A stretch of 64,000 bases of DNA, from positions 3,410,001-3,474,000 of the forward strand of contig JARKIF010000004.1 in the NCBI GenBank assembly GCA_029378245.1. The letters run 5' to 3'. The notes under the pieces were generated by a model. The model saw only the letters and a program-made list of their open reading frames with translations. It was not told where the DNA came from and did not search any database. The position numbers were made by a program, and so were the translations under genes. Source of the DNA: Roridomyces roridus (lineage: Eukaryota > Basidiomycota > Agaricomycetes > Agaricales > Mycenaceae). Shown piece by piece: positions 20,408 to 30,759 of this stretch. The stretch's first letter is position 1, and every line of letters starts with the position of its first letter.

Positions 20408-23013
20408 ATGGACCCGTCGGAAGACCTCGTACCCCTGGTTCGTGAGACTACGGGCGATATCCCGCCGAAACTTGTCGTCAGTCTTACCGACTGCTTTTGC
20501 CATACCCCGCTCATATGTATCCCGTTCTAGGGCGCGGCCACCACCGTCGTGGGCTCCAAGCTGTATCTTTTTGTGAGTTGGCCACACGTATATAAGCCGA
20601 AGCGGGCGTCTCATGGCCATCAGGGCGGTCGTGTCTTCCCCGACCGCACCAAGGTCGCGGATCTCTACGAATTCGACCTCGAGACCTCCAGCTGGGTCAA
20701 GATACCCTGCTTTCCCGCGGACGATGTGCCCTGCGGACGCTACTTTCACTCCATGGAGAGCTGTGCGTCCCTTATCCTACATTTTCTTTCTGTATCTGAC
20801 ACCGGACAGGGAATAGCCTCCTCGTCGTCTTTGGTGGCATAGCCAACGACGCTGCCGATGCAGAAGAGCTCTGCGTGCTCAACGACGTCCGTTTCTTCGA
20901 TCTCGAATCCCGACATTGGCTTCCGGAATCCCGATTCAGCACCCCCGACAATCTCCTGCCACGAGGTCGATACGCGCACCTTTCGTCGATAACAGACGAC
21001 AGACTGTTCGTCATCGGCGGCCAGGACATCAACAACGCGTGGCTTGACGATATATGTGTTTACGATTTGGTAGCACAGATGTGGTCGGAGAGGCGGGATG
21101 ATGCTGCCCATCGCGGGTCTTATCGCAGCATCGCCGTGTCATCGACTTGCGTCGTGCACTTTCCCGACGGAGAGCTGTACCGCACTGACGAGGATGTCCC
21201 ACCGCTCACTCACCTCCCGTATTCTGCTCCCCCGGACGACGAGCATCCGAGTAACATCTACGTATACACCAACCACAATGTACGTTGGGCCACTGTCCCT
21301 CTGATCCTCGCTGACGACGCATAGTTCACGGACCTTACCCGCGAGCTCGGCGTCATCTCACCCCTGCCTGATTGCGGCTTCGGTATCCGCGACCTATCAG
21401 AGTCCCTCTCCGGCCCCTCCCTCCCTCCAGGCCTGCGCTTCCCCTCTGGTGCGATCCAAGGCACCCACCTCATCGTCGGCGGCATATCCCTCGGCCCCTC
21501 CTCCCGCTTCCAATCCACATTCGCGCTCTGGGCACTCGACCTCCACACCATGCACTTCTCACCCATAGAGACGCTCGACACGGGCTCTTGGCTCCATGGC
21601 GTCCTCTGGGCCTCCGCCAACAAATTCATTGTCTTTGGCGACCGCGCGGGGAACCTCGTCGAGGATTACCATCGTCGCGTTCTCTCCTGGGAGGACGTAG
21701 CCATGATCGACCTCGAGGCCTTTGGGATCTACCAGCCGCCAGTCCAAGCGCCCGGCATGGACATATCAGCACAGGTCCGGGGCCTCGCAGCGCTCGAGGA
21801 ACGTACGTTTGCGGATTTCGAGATCGTCTGCGAGGATGGGAGGAAGGTGGTGTGCTCGCGCAAGATGCTCGAGGATCGGTGGGCTTGGTTTCGGGGGAAA
21901 CTTTCTCAGCCTGGCGACGCCCGACTTACCCCGCACGCACTGGACCTTGGTGAAGCGTATCCCGTTACATTGGCGCTGGTGCAGTATATGTACGCGCAAG
22001 CGCTGATGACGCCATTGCAGACTGCGCCGGCGGTACTGTCGAGGCTGCTTGTTCTTGCCTCGCAGGAGGAGTATGGGCTGGAGCATTTGGGGAGCCTCGT
22101 GAGGCATGCTATGCACCGGGCATTGGAAGGCGGGAGCGCGGAGGCGGCGAGGGGCGTTTGGGAGGTGGCGAGGATGTGTGGCAGTCAATGTGAGGGGTTG
22201 AGGAGGAGGGCGGGGAGGGTTTTGGTGGAGGCGGAGGCGAGGGTGGCGATGCCGGTGCTACTTCGGAGACATGGTCACGTGCTCTCGCGATCGGAGCAGA
22301 AGCGTCCTCAGCCGCGCATTCAGATTGATGGTGCTGTATCCAAACGCACGGAGAAGGAGAAGGAGAAGGAGTCTGGGCTGGGAGACGTCACTATGCTGGT
22401 CCCGCCCACGTTCACGCCCGTCAGCGGAGCCAGTCCCGCCGACCAGAAGCTCTTCAACGATCTCTTTGATACCGTGCGCTCGCTGTATGGACCATCAAGA
22501 TTGGACGAAGAGGAGGACCCGCCGCCGGCGTACGAGCGTTCTGCCACCGAGTCGCCTCTTGATACGAATCTCCTGCCACCACGTCCTCGTCGCGGGTCGA
22601 TGGATAGTGGGATCGCGCCGTCGTTGGCGTTTTCGTGGATGAGTGGGAGTTCGCAGGGGGAGAGTAGTAGCAGCATGAGTTCGGGGTTGCGGACGCCGCT
22701 TGATGGGATGTCTGTTCTTGACGGGTATGCGTATTCGTATGGGGGGGAAGGGGAGAGTCCTGTGATGGAGCTGAACTTGCGAGCGGGGATGTCGGTGTCG
22801 GGTAGGGATGCCAAGGCGCTGAAGAAGGAGGAGAAGAGGATGAGGAAGGAGGAGAAGAGGGCTAGGACGGAGGAGCTTGCGAGGGCGTTGAGGGAGCGTG
22901 CGAAGGTGAGCTTGAGGGAGGTGGTGCTGGATTCTGGCCCTGGGGAGGTTCCTGGGGTCAGGGAGCCCGTGGGGTTCTTTGGTGGGATGACAAAGGGCGG
23001 GCTTACGATGTAA
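20408..23013 (+). CDS. Kelch-repeat BTB/POZ protein
   Basis: Exons 20408-20476, 20531-20572, 20624-20762, 20810-21279 and 21325-23013 give 802 aa. Residues about 25-390 form Kelch blades (GSKLYLF-GGR, DLYEFDLETSSWV, LLVVFGGIAN, RLFVIGGQDINNAWLDDICVYDL, THLIVGGISLG). A BTB fold follows at about 395-490 (TFADFEIVCEDGRKVVCSRKML, YPVTLALVQYMYA). A helical BACK-like region and a disordered tail end in a charged coiled coil (KKEEKRMRKEEKRARTEE). Such proteins usually act as scaffolds or Cullin-3 adaptors. It resembles the LZTR1-type architecture; substrate unknown. A lysine/glutamate microsatellite lies near 22350-22368. Confidence 0.88.
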
Positions 23014-23110
23014 CTGTAAGTGATAAAGATGTATATGTATGTAGCGCTTGTATACCCACACTGTGTACTTTGATTATTAGTTATTTACCGGCTTGCTTTT
23101 ACGCACCGCA

Positions 23111-23710
23111 GCAGTACCAACTGAATAGAAGAAAAATAATATCGACCGCACCCACTATTGCCGGCGCTCGAATCGAACGAGGACAGCTGATGGCAAGCAC
23201 GCCCACGGACACCGGACGATAGTCAAAGTTCCACGGCTTCAGATGAGGCGTGTTGCCCCCTGCAATGTGTCGCACCCGAGAGTCCACACTCATGTAAACA
23301 AGTTGAACGAGGAATTTGGATAAGCGCGCCACGTTAACACGCAGAGTATATTCCCTATGTTGGCCGACGTGGATTTGTTGTACTCGGTGTGTACCTTCGA
23401 CATCGTGTCTCATCCTCACTGTGTACTTTACAGCAGTACCAACTCAATAGAGAAGAAAAATGGTATCGACTATACCCTCCCATTGCCGGGACTCGAATCG
23501 AACGAGGACAATTCCCGGCAAGCACGCGGTCCACGCCCACGGACATTGGACGAGGGTCAAAGGTCCACTCCTTCACAACAGGCGTTGTCCGCTGGTAATG
23601 TCTCGCACCCGAGAGTCCACAATCATTTGAACAAGTTGAACGAGGAATTTGGATAAGCGCGCAAGATTTGTACTCGGTGTGTACTTTCGAAATCGTGTCT
23701 CACGGCGCTG
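23111..23710. repeat. Tandem pair of ~322-bp repeats carrying tRNA-T-arm-like sequence
   Basis: Unit 1 (23111-23432) and unit 2 (from 23433) share GCAGTACCAACT, GGCAAGCACGC, CGCACCCGAGAGTCCACA, GTTGAACGAGGAATTTGGATAAGCGCGC and TTGTACTCGGTGTGTAC. Unit 2 has lost about 40 bp. On the minus strand each unit contains CCTCGTTCGATTCGAG, a pol III B-box/T-arm look-alike. In unit 2 GCCGGGA before it pairs with TCCCGGC after it. This looks like a tRNA-derived repeat (SINE-like) rather than a tRNA gene, since D and anticodon arms are absent. Confidence 0.65.
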
Positions 23711-23804
23711 TGAGCTTTGGGCATGATTGGTTCTCTTCTGTGAAATAAAACACAGGAAACGCAGGAAACCGAATGCAAAGAAAAACAACTGGCAAATCCA
23801 CATT

Positions 23805-24200
23805 GTATTACAGTTGCCGAGTCTCGATTCGAACAAGGGCAGGTTGGGTCTGAGATTGAACTTGGACCTGGCGGTCGTATCCTCATTGTACTGACACTAA
23901 CTTCTGTTCCATGACGCACTGGGAGCTTTGGACACGATTCTCTTCTGTGACTACAATGCAGGAAACCGAACGGGGATCCAGGATAAGCATTGACACTATC
24001 CCTTCAACTTATTCATTATTCTTCCCAGCCGGCCCGCATATGCATGCACTGCTGCCAAGGGGAAGAAAAAACTGGAACTCTCGACATATTGCAGCTGCCG
24101 AGTCTCGATTCGAACAGAGCCAGTGTGGGTCCTGGGACAAGCACCACTGAGATTGAACTTGGACCTGGGGGTTGTAAGTTATCCTCACTGTACTGGGAGC
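23805..24200. repeat. Second, diverged tandem pair of the same repeat type (~282-bp spacing)
   Basis: GCCGAGTCTCGATTCGAACA occurs at about 23816 and 24098, each followed by TGAGATTGAACTTGGACCTGG. Order and flanks resemble the 23.1-kb units, suggesting older copies. Confidence 0.55.
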
Positions 24201-24239
24201 TTCAGATGCCCTTAGACTGTCGGGGCATGTACTGAATCC

Positions 24240-25180
24240 AATCGTAACCGCTGACGTTCGTCGTGTCCTGGCATAGAAAAAGACGGTCGGTTTCCCACAA
24301 GTTGCCAGGGCTCGAGCAGTGAACGATATCACCCTGTGGCTTGTACCACTTCCTTACTTGGGATTTCTAACGCCAAACCGTTTCGGACTTGAACTCGCAT
24401 CCACGACCGCAAGCGCGGCAATATCCCTGGGATGTGAATGGTCCCATAATTGTGGATTGTAAAAAATAGCCCCCAGACGGCCGCGGACAGCCTCCCAGAA
24501 CGTGCCACCCAGGCCTCCTCCGCCTGCGACACCCCTTGAAGAGCTTGCGAAGATCAGTGTTCCTGAGTGGCTGCTGCAAGCCGCTGTCGAGCGATTCCCT
24601 CATCCCGACCCGCCTCGTCGCAAAATCTGGACCAACTACGCCGAACTCTGCAATAAAGATGTGCAACGATGCTACCGGCAGGTTCTGTTGGTATGTAGAC
24701 TGGACCTATCTTTCCCTGTCTCGTTCCTCACGATACTCTTAGATTTTCCACCCAGATCGTAACGGGGACATCGCCCACTCCGACAGACCGGAGCATCTAC
24801 AGTGGCGTAGCACTTCTTTGGAGGTGTCGAAGATTTTAAATAGCTGTCTCTCGTAATTTCCCAGCCGACGAGTGGACGAGTTGAATAGAAAATGAGCAGT
24901 CATGCACCGAAAAAGATTACTCGGTCAAGAACACAGCCCAAACACCTGCTTCAGCTGACCGATGCTGCCGAATCCTGCCGAGCTTGTACTAGTTGTTTCA
25001 TATCAATCAGATTTGGTCATCAATCCATCTCTCTTCCGCCTTCCATCGTTTTCGACATTCAAGTGCGCCTGTGAGTCGCTGCCAGTCTTTTGGACGACAG
25101 CTTGTTCATTTATCCCTTGTGCAAGTTTGCTTCATCTGACAAAACACAAAATCCCATCCTTTGGCCTTCTTAGCGATAGC
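24240..25180. other. Upstream region of the integrase gene
   Basis: A short open stretch on the plus strand at 24520-24690 (PLEELAKISVPEWLLQAA, KIWTNYAELCNKDVQRCYRQ) has coding-like composition and ends at a possible donor. I do not recognise it and cannot join it to the integrase gene. The remainder shows nothing. Confidence 0.35.
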
Positions 25181-26845
25181 ATGGCTGCCTCCGGCTGGAC
25201 TAATCATCACGAGGATCCGACACACGCCTTTCTCATGCACGCGGATAAAATGATACGTGACGCTCAGTTTGTCGTGGACTCGCTGCCGAACGTGGAACCG
25301 TTTGCCGTTGAGCGTGCACTCCGGCAGCTCAGTGCGATTCACTACCTTTTCGCTAATCTAAACGACGCGTGGCTCGACCAGGACGACATCAATCAATTTA
25401 TTTCTGTGGTTCTTAGTGTCCAGGTGCCGCTCCAGGAGTTTCAGGATCAACCAGCGCCGCCTCGAAACGTTGGGACCACAACGGTCCGGGGTCCAGGTCC
25501 TGGTCGGCCGCGATACATCCTAGATCTGCGACGGGCGTCCGAGCTTCATGACCTCGGCAACTCTTGGGAGTCCATTGCAGAGGCTCTGGGTCTGCGGAGA
25601 CGAACCATCTACTATCACCTGGAACGTGCTGGGATCTCGACTGCCCGGCGTCCATTTACCGAAATTTCGGATTCTGATTTGGGCGGATTTGTCGCTCACA
25701 TTTCGATCAAACACCCTTTAGCTGGGAGTGCCATCGTCATGGGGCATCTGGAGGCCATCGGAATCCATCTGCCGTCGGAAAGAGTGCAGGATAGTCTGTG
25801 GCGTGTTGACGGGATCGGTGTGATTGTTCGGTACGCTCTCAATCGCCATTCCCACTCCCAAAATGACTCGCTCTCCAGATGGAATGGAATCATTAAGCGC
25901 CGAACGTATCGGGTGCGCGGGGATAACGCCCTGTGGCATGGCGATGGTAACGAGAAACTCCGGCCTTGGGGTTTTTACGTGCACGGCTGCGTAGACGGCT
26001 TTTCACGGCTATTCATCTACCTCAAATGCTCTAACAACAAGCGCTCTGCCACCGTGGAGGCCTGTTGGATGGCGGCTGTGGCAGAATTTGGGTGGCCTAG
26101 CAGAGGCCGGGGTGATTTTGGGAAGGAGAACAACGGGGTGGAGCGCAGGATAGTGGAGCGCTGGGGTGTCTCCCACGGGGCATATCTCCGCGGCAGGTGC
26201 GTGAATCATCATCTCATTGATGATCTGACGTTAGAACCAGATGCTAGATCGACTCAGAACATCCGCATGGAGCGCGGCTGGAGAGATGTGCGAAAGGATA
26301 CACTCGAGCTGTATCGTCAAATCTTCGCGTATCTCGAGCAGTCCGGCCTTCTCGACATGGAGAGCGCGGTACATCGAGTCTGCCTCTATATTATCTTTCA
26401 ACCTCGCATCCAGCACTCGTTGGACGAGACCCGATCGTCGTGGAATAATCACAAAATCCGCACAGCTGGGAATAAAACTCCGATCGCTCTGTACCAGCTC
26501 AGCAAAACTCGCGCTATCAATCGTGGCTACTGGACAGGCGACCCCGGCGACGATATTCGGACCGCCTCGGACCCTGCTTATGGAGAAGATCCAGGCGAGC
26601 GGCTTCCCCCAGCAGATGAATTAGCGAACGACCCAACATCTCCGGACTTCTCAGAGTTCCCCAATGTGGCCGCCGAACGCGACGCAGGGATCTTCGTCAA
26701 TGAGGACGAGGAGATAAGAGAGGCCGAGGAAGCTCTGGGGGACCTGGGCATTATGGAGGACGATGGTAACTGGGGCATAGATATCTATTGTAGAGCGGTC
26801 CTCATTTTCACCGCTCATCTGGAGGAATCCGAAGATGAAAATTGA
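25181..26845 (+). CDS. DDE integrase-core domain protein (transposon-derived)
   Basis: Exons 25181-26196 and 26248-26845 give about 537 aa. The 51-nt intron has no stop, but removing it restores the family motif GR-STQNIRMERGWRDV. A helix-turn-helix-like stretch (LGNSWESIAEALGLRRRTIYYHLERAGI, split across residues 115-145) precedes the catalytic core. D1 is in NALWHGDGNEKL (about 253), D2 in GWPSRGRGDFGKEN (about 311) and E in RMERGWRDV (about 347). An acidic C-terminal tail follows. This protein type occurs in many agaricomycetes, usually annotated only as integrase core domain. An in-frame Met at 24962 exists but its leader is not family-like, so I chose 25181. All three acidic residues are present, so it could be active or recently so. 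Whether the inverted repeats at 27.05-29.9 kb are its substrate is unknown. Confidence 0.8.
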   Translation: MAASGWTNHHEDPTHAFLMHADKMIRDAQFVVDSLPNVEPFAVERALRQLSAIHYLFANLNDAWLDQDDINQFISVVLSVQVPLQEFQDQPAPPRNVGTTTVRGPGPGRPRYILDLRRASELHDLGNSWESIAEALGLRRRTIYYHLERAGISTARRPFTEISDSDLGGFVAHISIKHPLAGSAIVMGHLEAIGIHLPSERVQDSLWRVDGIGVIVRYALNRHSHSQNDSLSRWNGIIKRRTYRVRGDNALWHGDGNEKLRPWGFYVHGCVDGFSRLFIYLKCSNNKRSATVEACWMAAVAEFGWPSRGRGDFGKENNGVERRIVERWGVSHGAYLRGRCVNHHLIDDLTLEPDARSTQNIRMERGWRDVRKDTLELYRQIFAYLEQSGLLDMESAVHRVCLYIIFQPRIQHSLDETRSSWNNHKIRTAGNKTPIALYQLSKTRAINRGYWTGDPGDDIRTASDPAYGEDPGERLPPADELANDPTSPDFSEFPNVAAERDAGIFVNEDEEIREAEEALGDLGIMEDDGNWGIDIYCRAVLIFTAHLEESEDEN

Positions 26846-27053
26846 TGCCGAATTTCTCAGAGCTTGGGAAATTTCCTAGGTTTGTTCATGATAGGCAAAT
26901 GTGACAGTGAAGGCCACGAGATGCAACCGCGACATCGACTGGTTATAACCACAGTACACGAAGGATGCCACTGCATACCGGTCTGATGCAACCAGCTTGT
27001 CGGACTGATGCAACTGTTTCTGGGATATATGTGAGTGACCTGCCTTGTGAATG

Positions 27054-27830
27054 TATGGCACATATACTGTGCAAAAATTCATGGCAGGTACATCTCATTT
27101 GGTCGCAGGGTTTTCAGTTGCAACTGACATGTTGGGTGTCGAAAAGCTTACAACCTTGAGCGTGGGTTACATGTGTGGTGAGCAAGCTCGCAACCCAGTA
27201 TGGGATGCTTTCATGTTCAATTGGATGCAGAAATGGAGTTGGTGGTAGAGAAATTTCTGAGGTTTGATGGGAGTGATTTGAAAATTGATGATCCTTCCTT
27301 GCCGAATTCCACAAATGGAAATTGGCGATCATTTATGATGATTTCACTCATCTCTGAGCACTAAAATGCCCCGGGGCATACTCTCAAGGTTCAAACACAC
27401 ACAGAATGGTATTCCACATACTGTAGACTGTGTTTCCGACTCCCCTGCAACTGTCCCGGTCGTATGACCTTCATAATGGGGTACAGATAAAAATTTGAAC
27501 TAACACAAGCAATCTTCAGTTCTGTGGAGACGAGTGGCATCAAAACTAACCATATAGCATACCGGACGCTTGCCAGATGCATCCCGTCTCAATCCCGCTG
27601 TCCAATCCGATGTTCATCCTTCCGTGGGGCGGCGCCGAGGGGCCGGATTGATCCCGATCAAATCAGAAGATACTGATACCCCCGGCGGGGATGCGAGCCA
27701 TGGGCAACATGCGACCGATTTGGGATGCAAGCTCACCGAAAGATGAGCGTGAGATGTAAGTTGCCTGCAAAAAACCTGTAAAATCTTGCTAATTTTTGCA
27801 CAATATATCGCCCATATGAATGTATGTATG
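27054..27830 (+). mobile_element. Non-autonomous element, copy 1 (~780 bp)
   Basis: Starts TATGGCACATATACTGTGCA and ends with the inverted form TTTTTGCACAATATATCGCCC. The whole length matches copy 2 (29175-29945) in opposite orientation at roughly 75-80%. Shared segments include GGGGCATACT, TCAAGGTTCA, CAGAATGGTATTCCA, GGGGCCGGATTGATC and AAATTTGAACTA. TGAATG flanks both ends, a possible target duplication. There is no coding sequence. Confidence 0.65.
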
Positions 27831-29174
27831 GCACATATACTGTAAAAAAAATTAAGTTGATTTCAGGTGGTTGGGATCACAGGTAAATGGAGTGCATGTT
27901 CATGAACGCACACCATTTTGGTTACAAGTTCCTTTGGGTAACATCTCAAGTTGGGTAACAATGCATTCCGGAGAACAAGCCCAAGACTGGGATCCATTTC
28001 TCAATCTCACCTCGCCTCGCAGTTGCCAACTACTCTCACAGCGGATAAAGTCCCGTCTTTTGGCGGTGATTCCTTTGAGATCTCCTGACGGTGGCTATTT
28101 GGCAATATCATGCCGTGGGTTTGAACGGCGGTGGGTTTGCCCTCTCTGCTTGTGGGTATGATAGATTCATAAACAAACTGCAGCTCGATACTTACTATTT
28201 GCCGTGTAACAAGTCACGTAGAGTCGGGTAAGTTCCAATTTACAACTTTCAAAGTTTCCATTGAGCCAAACAAAAGTGCGAAAGCATGGACAGATGATTG
28301 GTGAATAATCTATGTTCTAGGATGCTTCTACGGCACGGATCGGTGGGGATGTACGTACCGACGGCTGGTCTCCGGCCGACATTTTGCCTTGGAGAGTGGA
28401 TCAGGCACGGGGAGAAACGTCGGCGCAGTGTACTCACCGAATACTCGTCCTGAGTGAACCCCTTGATTGCATGAGTTGGCTCAGAGTTGATGGACGAGAT
28501 TGAAGGCTCTCCGGAACGGGTCCGAGGCCGGGGTGAGGAAGCGTAGATAGGCAGTGAGCGTGTGATGCGACAACGAGGGATGGAAGATATGCACGCACCG
28601 ATGAATAGTACTTGTTTCCACGACTCCCAGAGAGGCACGACGGAAGTCGGACTCGGAAACTCAAAATGGCACTCCGGAGGGGATTCTCCGGGGTGAAGCG
28701 CCCGCAAGAGCCTTCGCAGTCGCATTTCCGATCCCGGCAGTGGGAATTCCGGCGGCACGTCGGACATTGGTATCTGAGAGGGTCGGTCAGGGCATTATAA
28801 TTGAGTGCGGGTGGGAACTTACCTGGGATAGTAGATAGCCGGAGGACTTTTTGAGAAAGGTAGATAGATGGTGGTAGGAAGAAAGGATTGGGACAGATTT
28901 TCATTGTTTGGTCGACCTGCATAGTTCTGAGTCAGCCGATGATCCAGAATGTCAATGATATGTCAATCAAGTACGTGATGATCAATGATCCTACTGGAAA
29001 ATTGAAATCAAGGTTCAGATGTAACCCACTGCGGTTGCGATCCCAATATGTTGTGATCCAGGCATGTTGCAATCCAGACAGGTTGCAACCCAGACAGATG
29101 TGGCAACCCAAAGAGATGCCACCGATGCGTCTGTTGCGCTCCGTGTCGCTCAAAAACCACAATAATTATTTTAC
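27831..29174. other. Spacer between two inverted elements
   Basis: About 1.3 kb flanked by inverted repeats. Near 29040-29110 there are short TTGCAA/GATCC-type repeats. A possible small gene lies at 28424-28770 on the minus strand. A palindrome at 29171-29208 (ACAGTATATCGCCCATA with its mirror) marks two element ends abutting head to head. Confidence 0.4.
28424..28770 (-). CDS. Possible small gene or exon set, unrecognised
   Basis: From an ATG at 28767 the frame reads MSDVPPEFPLPGSEMRLRRL and continues to LWESWKQVLFI, then a GTGCGT donor. A later segment ends FTQDEYS before a GTGAGT donor. A different frame over the same bases gives a Cys-rich pattern (CPTCRRNSHCRDRKCDCEG) that resembles a zinc-binding cluster. 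Only one can be right, and neither matches a family I know. It lies inside the inverted-repeat spacer. Confidence 0.25.
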
Positions 29175-29945
29175 AGTATATCGCCCATATGTATGGGCGA
29201 TATACTGTGCAAAAATTAGCCACATTTTACAGGGTTTCTGCCGGCAACTTACATCTCATTTGCGATGTTGGCTCGCATCTTGGGTCAGCTTTCATCTCAA
29301 ATTTGGTCGCATGTTGCTGATGGCTCGCATCTCCGCCAGGGGCGTCAGTGTTTTCTGATTTGATCAGGATCAATCCGGCCCCTCGGCGCGACTCACAGAA
29401 GTAGGAACATTTGGATTGGGCTGCCGGATGATGAGCGGATGTATCTGGCAAGCCTGCGGTATATTATCTGGTCAGTTTCGACCCCATCCGTCTCTACAGA
29501 ACTGAGAAGAGTGCTTGGGTAGTTCAAATTTCCATTTCTACTCATTATGGAGGTAATACAACTGGTGGAGTCTGGAAGGGAGTCCGAAACACGACCCACA
29601 ACATATGGAATACCATTCTGTGCGCGTCTGAACCTTGAAAGTATGCCCCGAGGGATTTTGGTGCTCAGACACGAATGAAATGATCACCGACTTCCATTTT
29701 TGGAACTCGGCAGGGTGTGTCCATCAATGTTCAAATCACTCACATCAAACCTCTAAAACTTCTCCATGACCAAGTCCAAAATTTGCCGTGAAGTCATCCT
29801 ATGCTGAGTTGCAAGCGTGCACACAAGACATGTTGCCCCGCCACAAAGTTGCAACCTTTGTACATCCAAGATGTCAGTTGCAACCAAAAACCATGGAACC
29901 AAGTGAGATGTACCCACGATTAATTTTTGCACAGTATATGTGCCA
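29175..29945 (-). mobile_element. Non-autonomous element, copy 2, inverted
   Basis: Inverted partner of 27054-27830. It begins TATGGGCGATATACTGTGCA and ends AATTTTTGCACAGTATATG. A further copy of the same terminal motif at about 30132-30155 suggests a nested or truncated third insertion. Confidence 0.65.
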
Positions 29946-30165
29946 TATGAATGAGATGGACGTTCCGTGAGGATGTCACCATGCCACAGCAGAGATGCAA
30001 CCATCTCGAGCCAGACATGCGAGCCAATCCTTGAGAGTTGTGAGCACGCACAAAATTTGTTGCGAACCACACAAAAAAGATGCAGTTGCACATGCAAAAC
30101 ACTGTTTCCAACGGGTTGCAGACCATTTTGGATTTTTGCACAGTATATGTGCCATAACTATAAAC
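29946..30165. repeat. Partial element bounded by the same terminal motif
   Basis: The interval between TTTTTGCACAGTATATGTGCC at about 29925 and again at about 30133 shares no long match with copies 1 and 2. It may be a truncated relative or a piece of the target DNA. Confidence 0.35.
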
Positions 30166-30246
30166 GACACGCTCCTTCACATGCACATGTATTTCACAAG
30201 ACGCAGAGTAGATGGAAAAATGCAGACACGAGGCCCCTCACGTCTG

Positions 30247-30310
30247 GGAGTGGAATCGAACCACGAGTTGCACCCGGTCGTTTTTAACTGTTTCCCGGTG
30301 CTCCCAACTC
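30247..30310 (-). other. tRNA-like relic
   Basis: On the minus strand TGGGAG...CTCCCA bracket a T-arm (CGTGGTTCGATTCCA). Only about 63 nt lie between, and no proper D or anticodon arm can be drawn. Probably a tRNA-derived fragment. Confidence 0.35.
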
Positions 30311-30636
30311 ACGAATGGATTGCATGTACTTGTGCTGGTTTGATATTTGTTCTCGGTGAGTACTTAATACCAGAGCATATACACTCGGAATCTCTTCAAC
30401 GAGCTCGCAACAACTAAATCCAGTCAAGCACTCCTCAGCCTGGGCCGGTGACGCCGTTGATGGTATGTGTTGGATTTATTCCTTTCATTGATCGAACTTC
30501 CAAGTACTTGCGCTCAAGAACAAAACCAATGGTAACGAAAATTTCTAAAGCTTACTGACTCTGACGGACGTCGCCGTGTCCATAAACGGAAGATGCGACT
30601 GGGATGGTAATTATTCTCAGTCCACACTACGCCATA

Positions 30637-30726
30637 GCATTAATGGGGTAGTGGTAACCTGGGTCGTTGCCATGTGGCGTCGTATACAGATGTCGACCCG
30701 CCGGGGGTTCGATTCCCCCTTAATGC
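30637..30726 (+). tRNA. tRNA-Gly(GCC) with a 20-nt intron
   Basis: The acceptor stem GCATTAA/TTAATGC pairs fully. The D stem is GGGT/ACCT with loop AGTGGTA. The anticodon stem is GGTCG/CGACC, with loop TT-GCC-A followed by a 20-nt intron at 30673-30692 after position 37. The variable loop is CGCC, and the T arm is GGGGG-TTCGATT-CCCCC. The anticodon is at 30669-30671. The A- and B-box sequences are present, and a T-run terminator follows 20 bp downstream. The folded gene meets all cloverleaf requirements. Confidence 0.85.
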
Positions 30727-30745
30727 ATTCGTTGTTTCTCGCACA

Positions 30746-30756
30746 TTTTTTTTTTT
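30746..30756 (+). terminator. RNA polymerase III T-run terminator
   Basis: Eleven consecutive T residues, 20 bp after the 3' end of tRNA-Gly. Confidence 0.8.
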
Positions 30757-30759
30757 ATT

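Noticed and set aside
23099..23420. Short open frames across the 23-kb tandem repeats
   Set aside because: They arise from the repeats themselves and differ between units by frameshifts.
24962..25180. N-terminal extension of the integrase gene from an upstream ATG
   Set aside because: The leader is hydrophobic and Ser/Cys-rich without family similarity; ATG 25181 begins the conserved part.
30247..30310. tRNA gene on the minus strand
   Set aside because: The acceptor and T arm are present but only about 63 nt long, with no D or anticodon arm.
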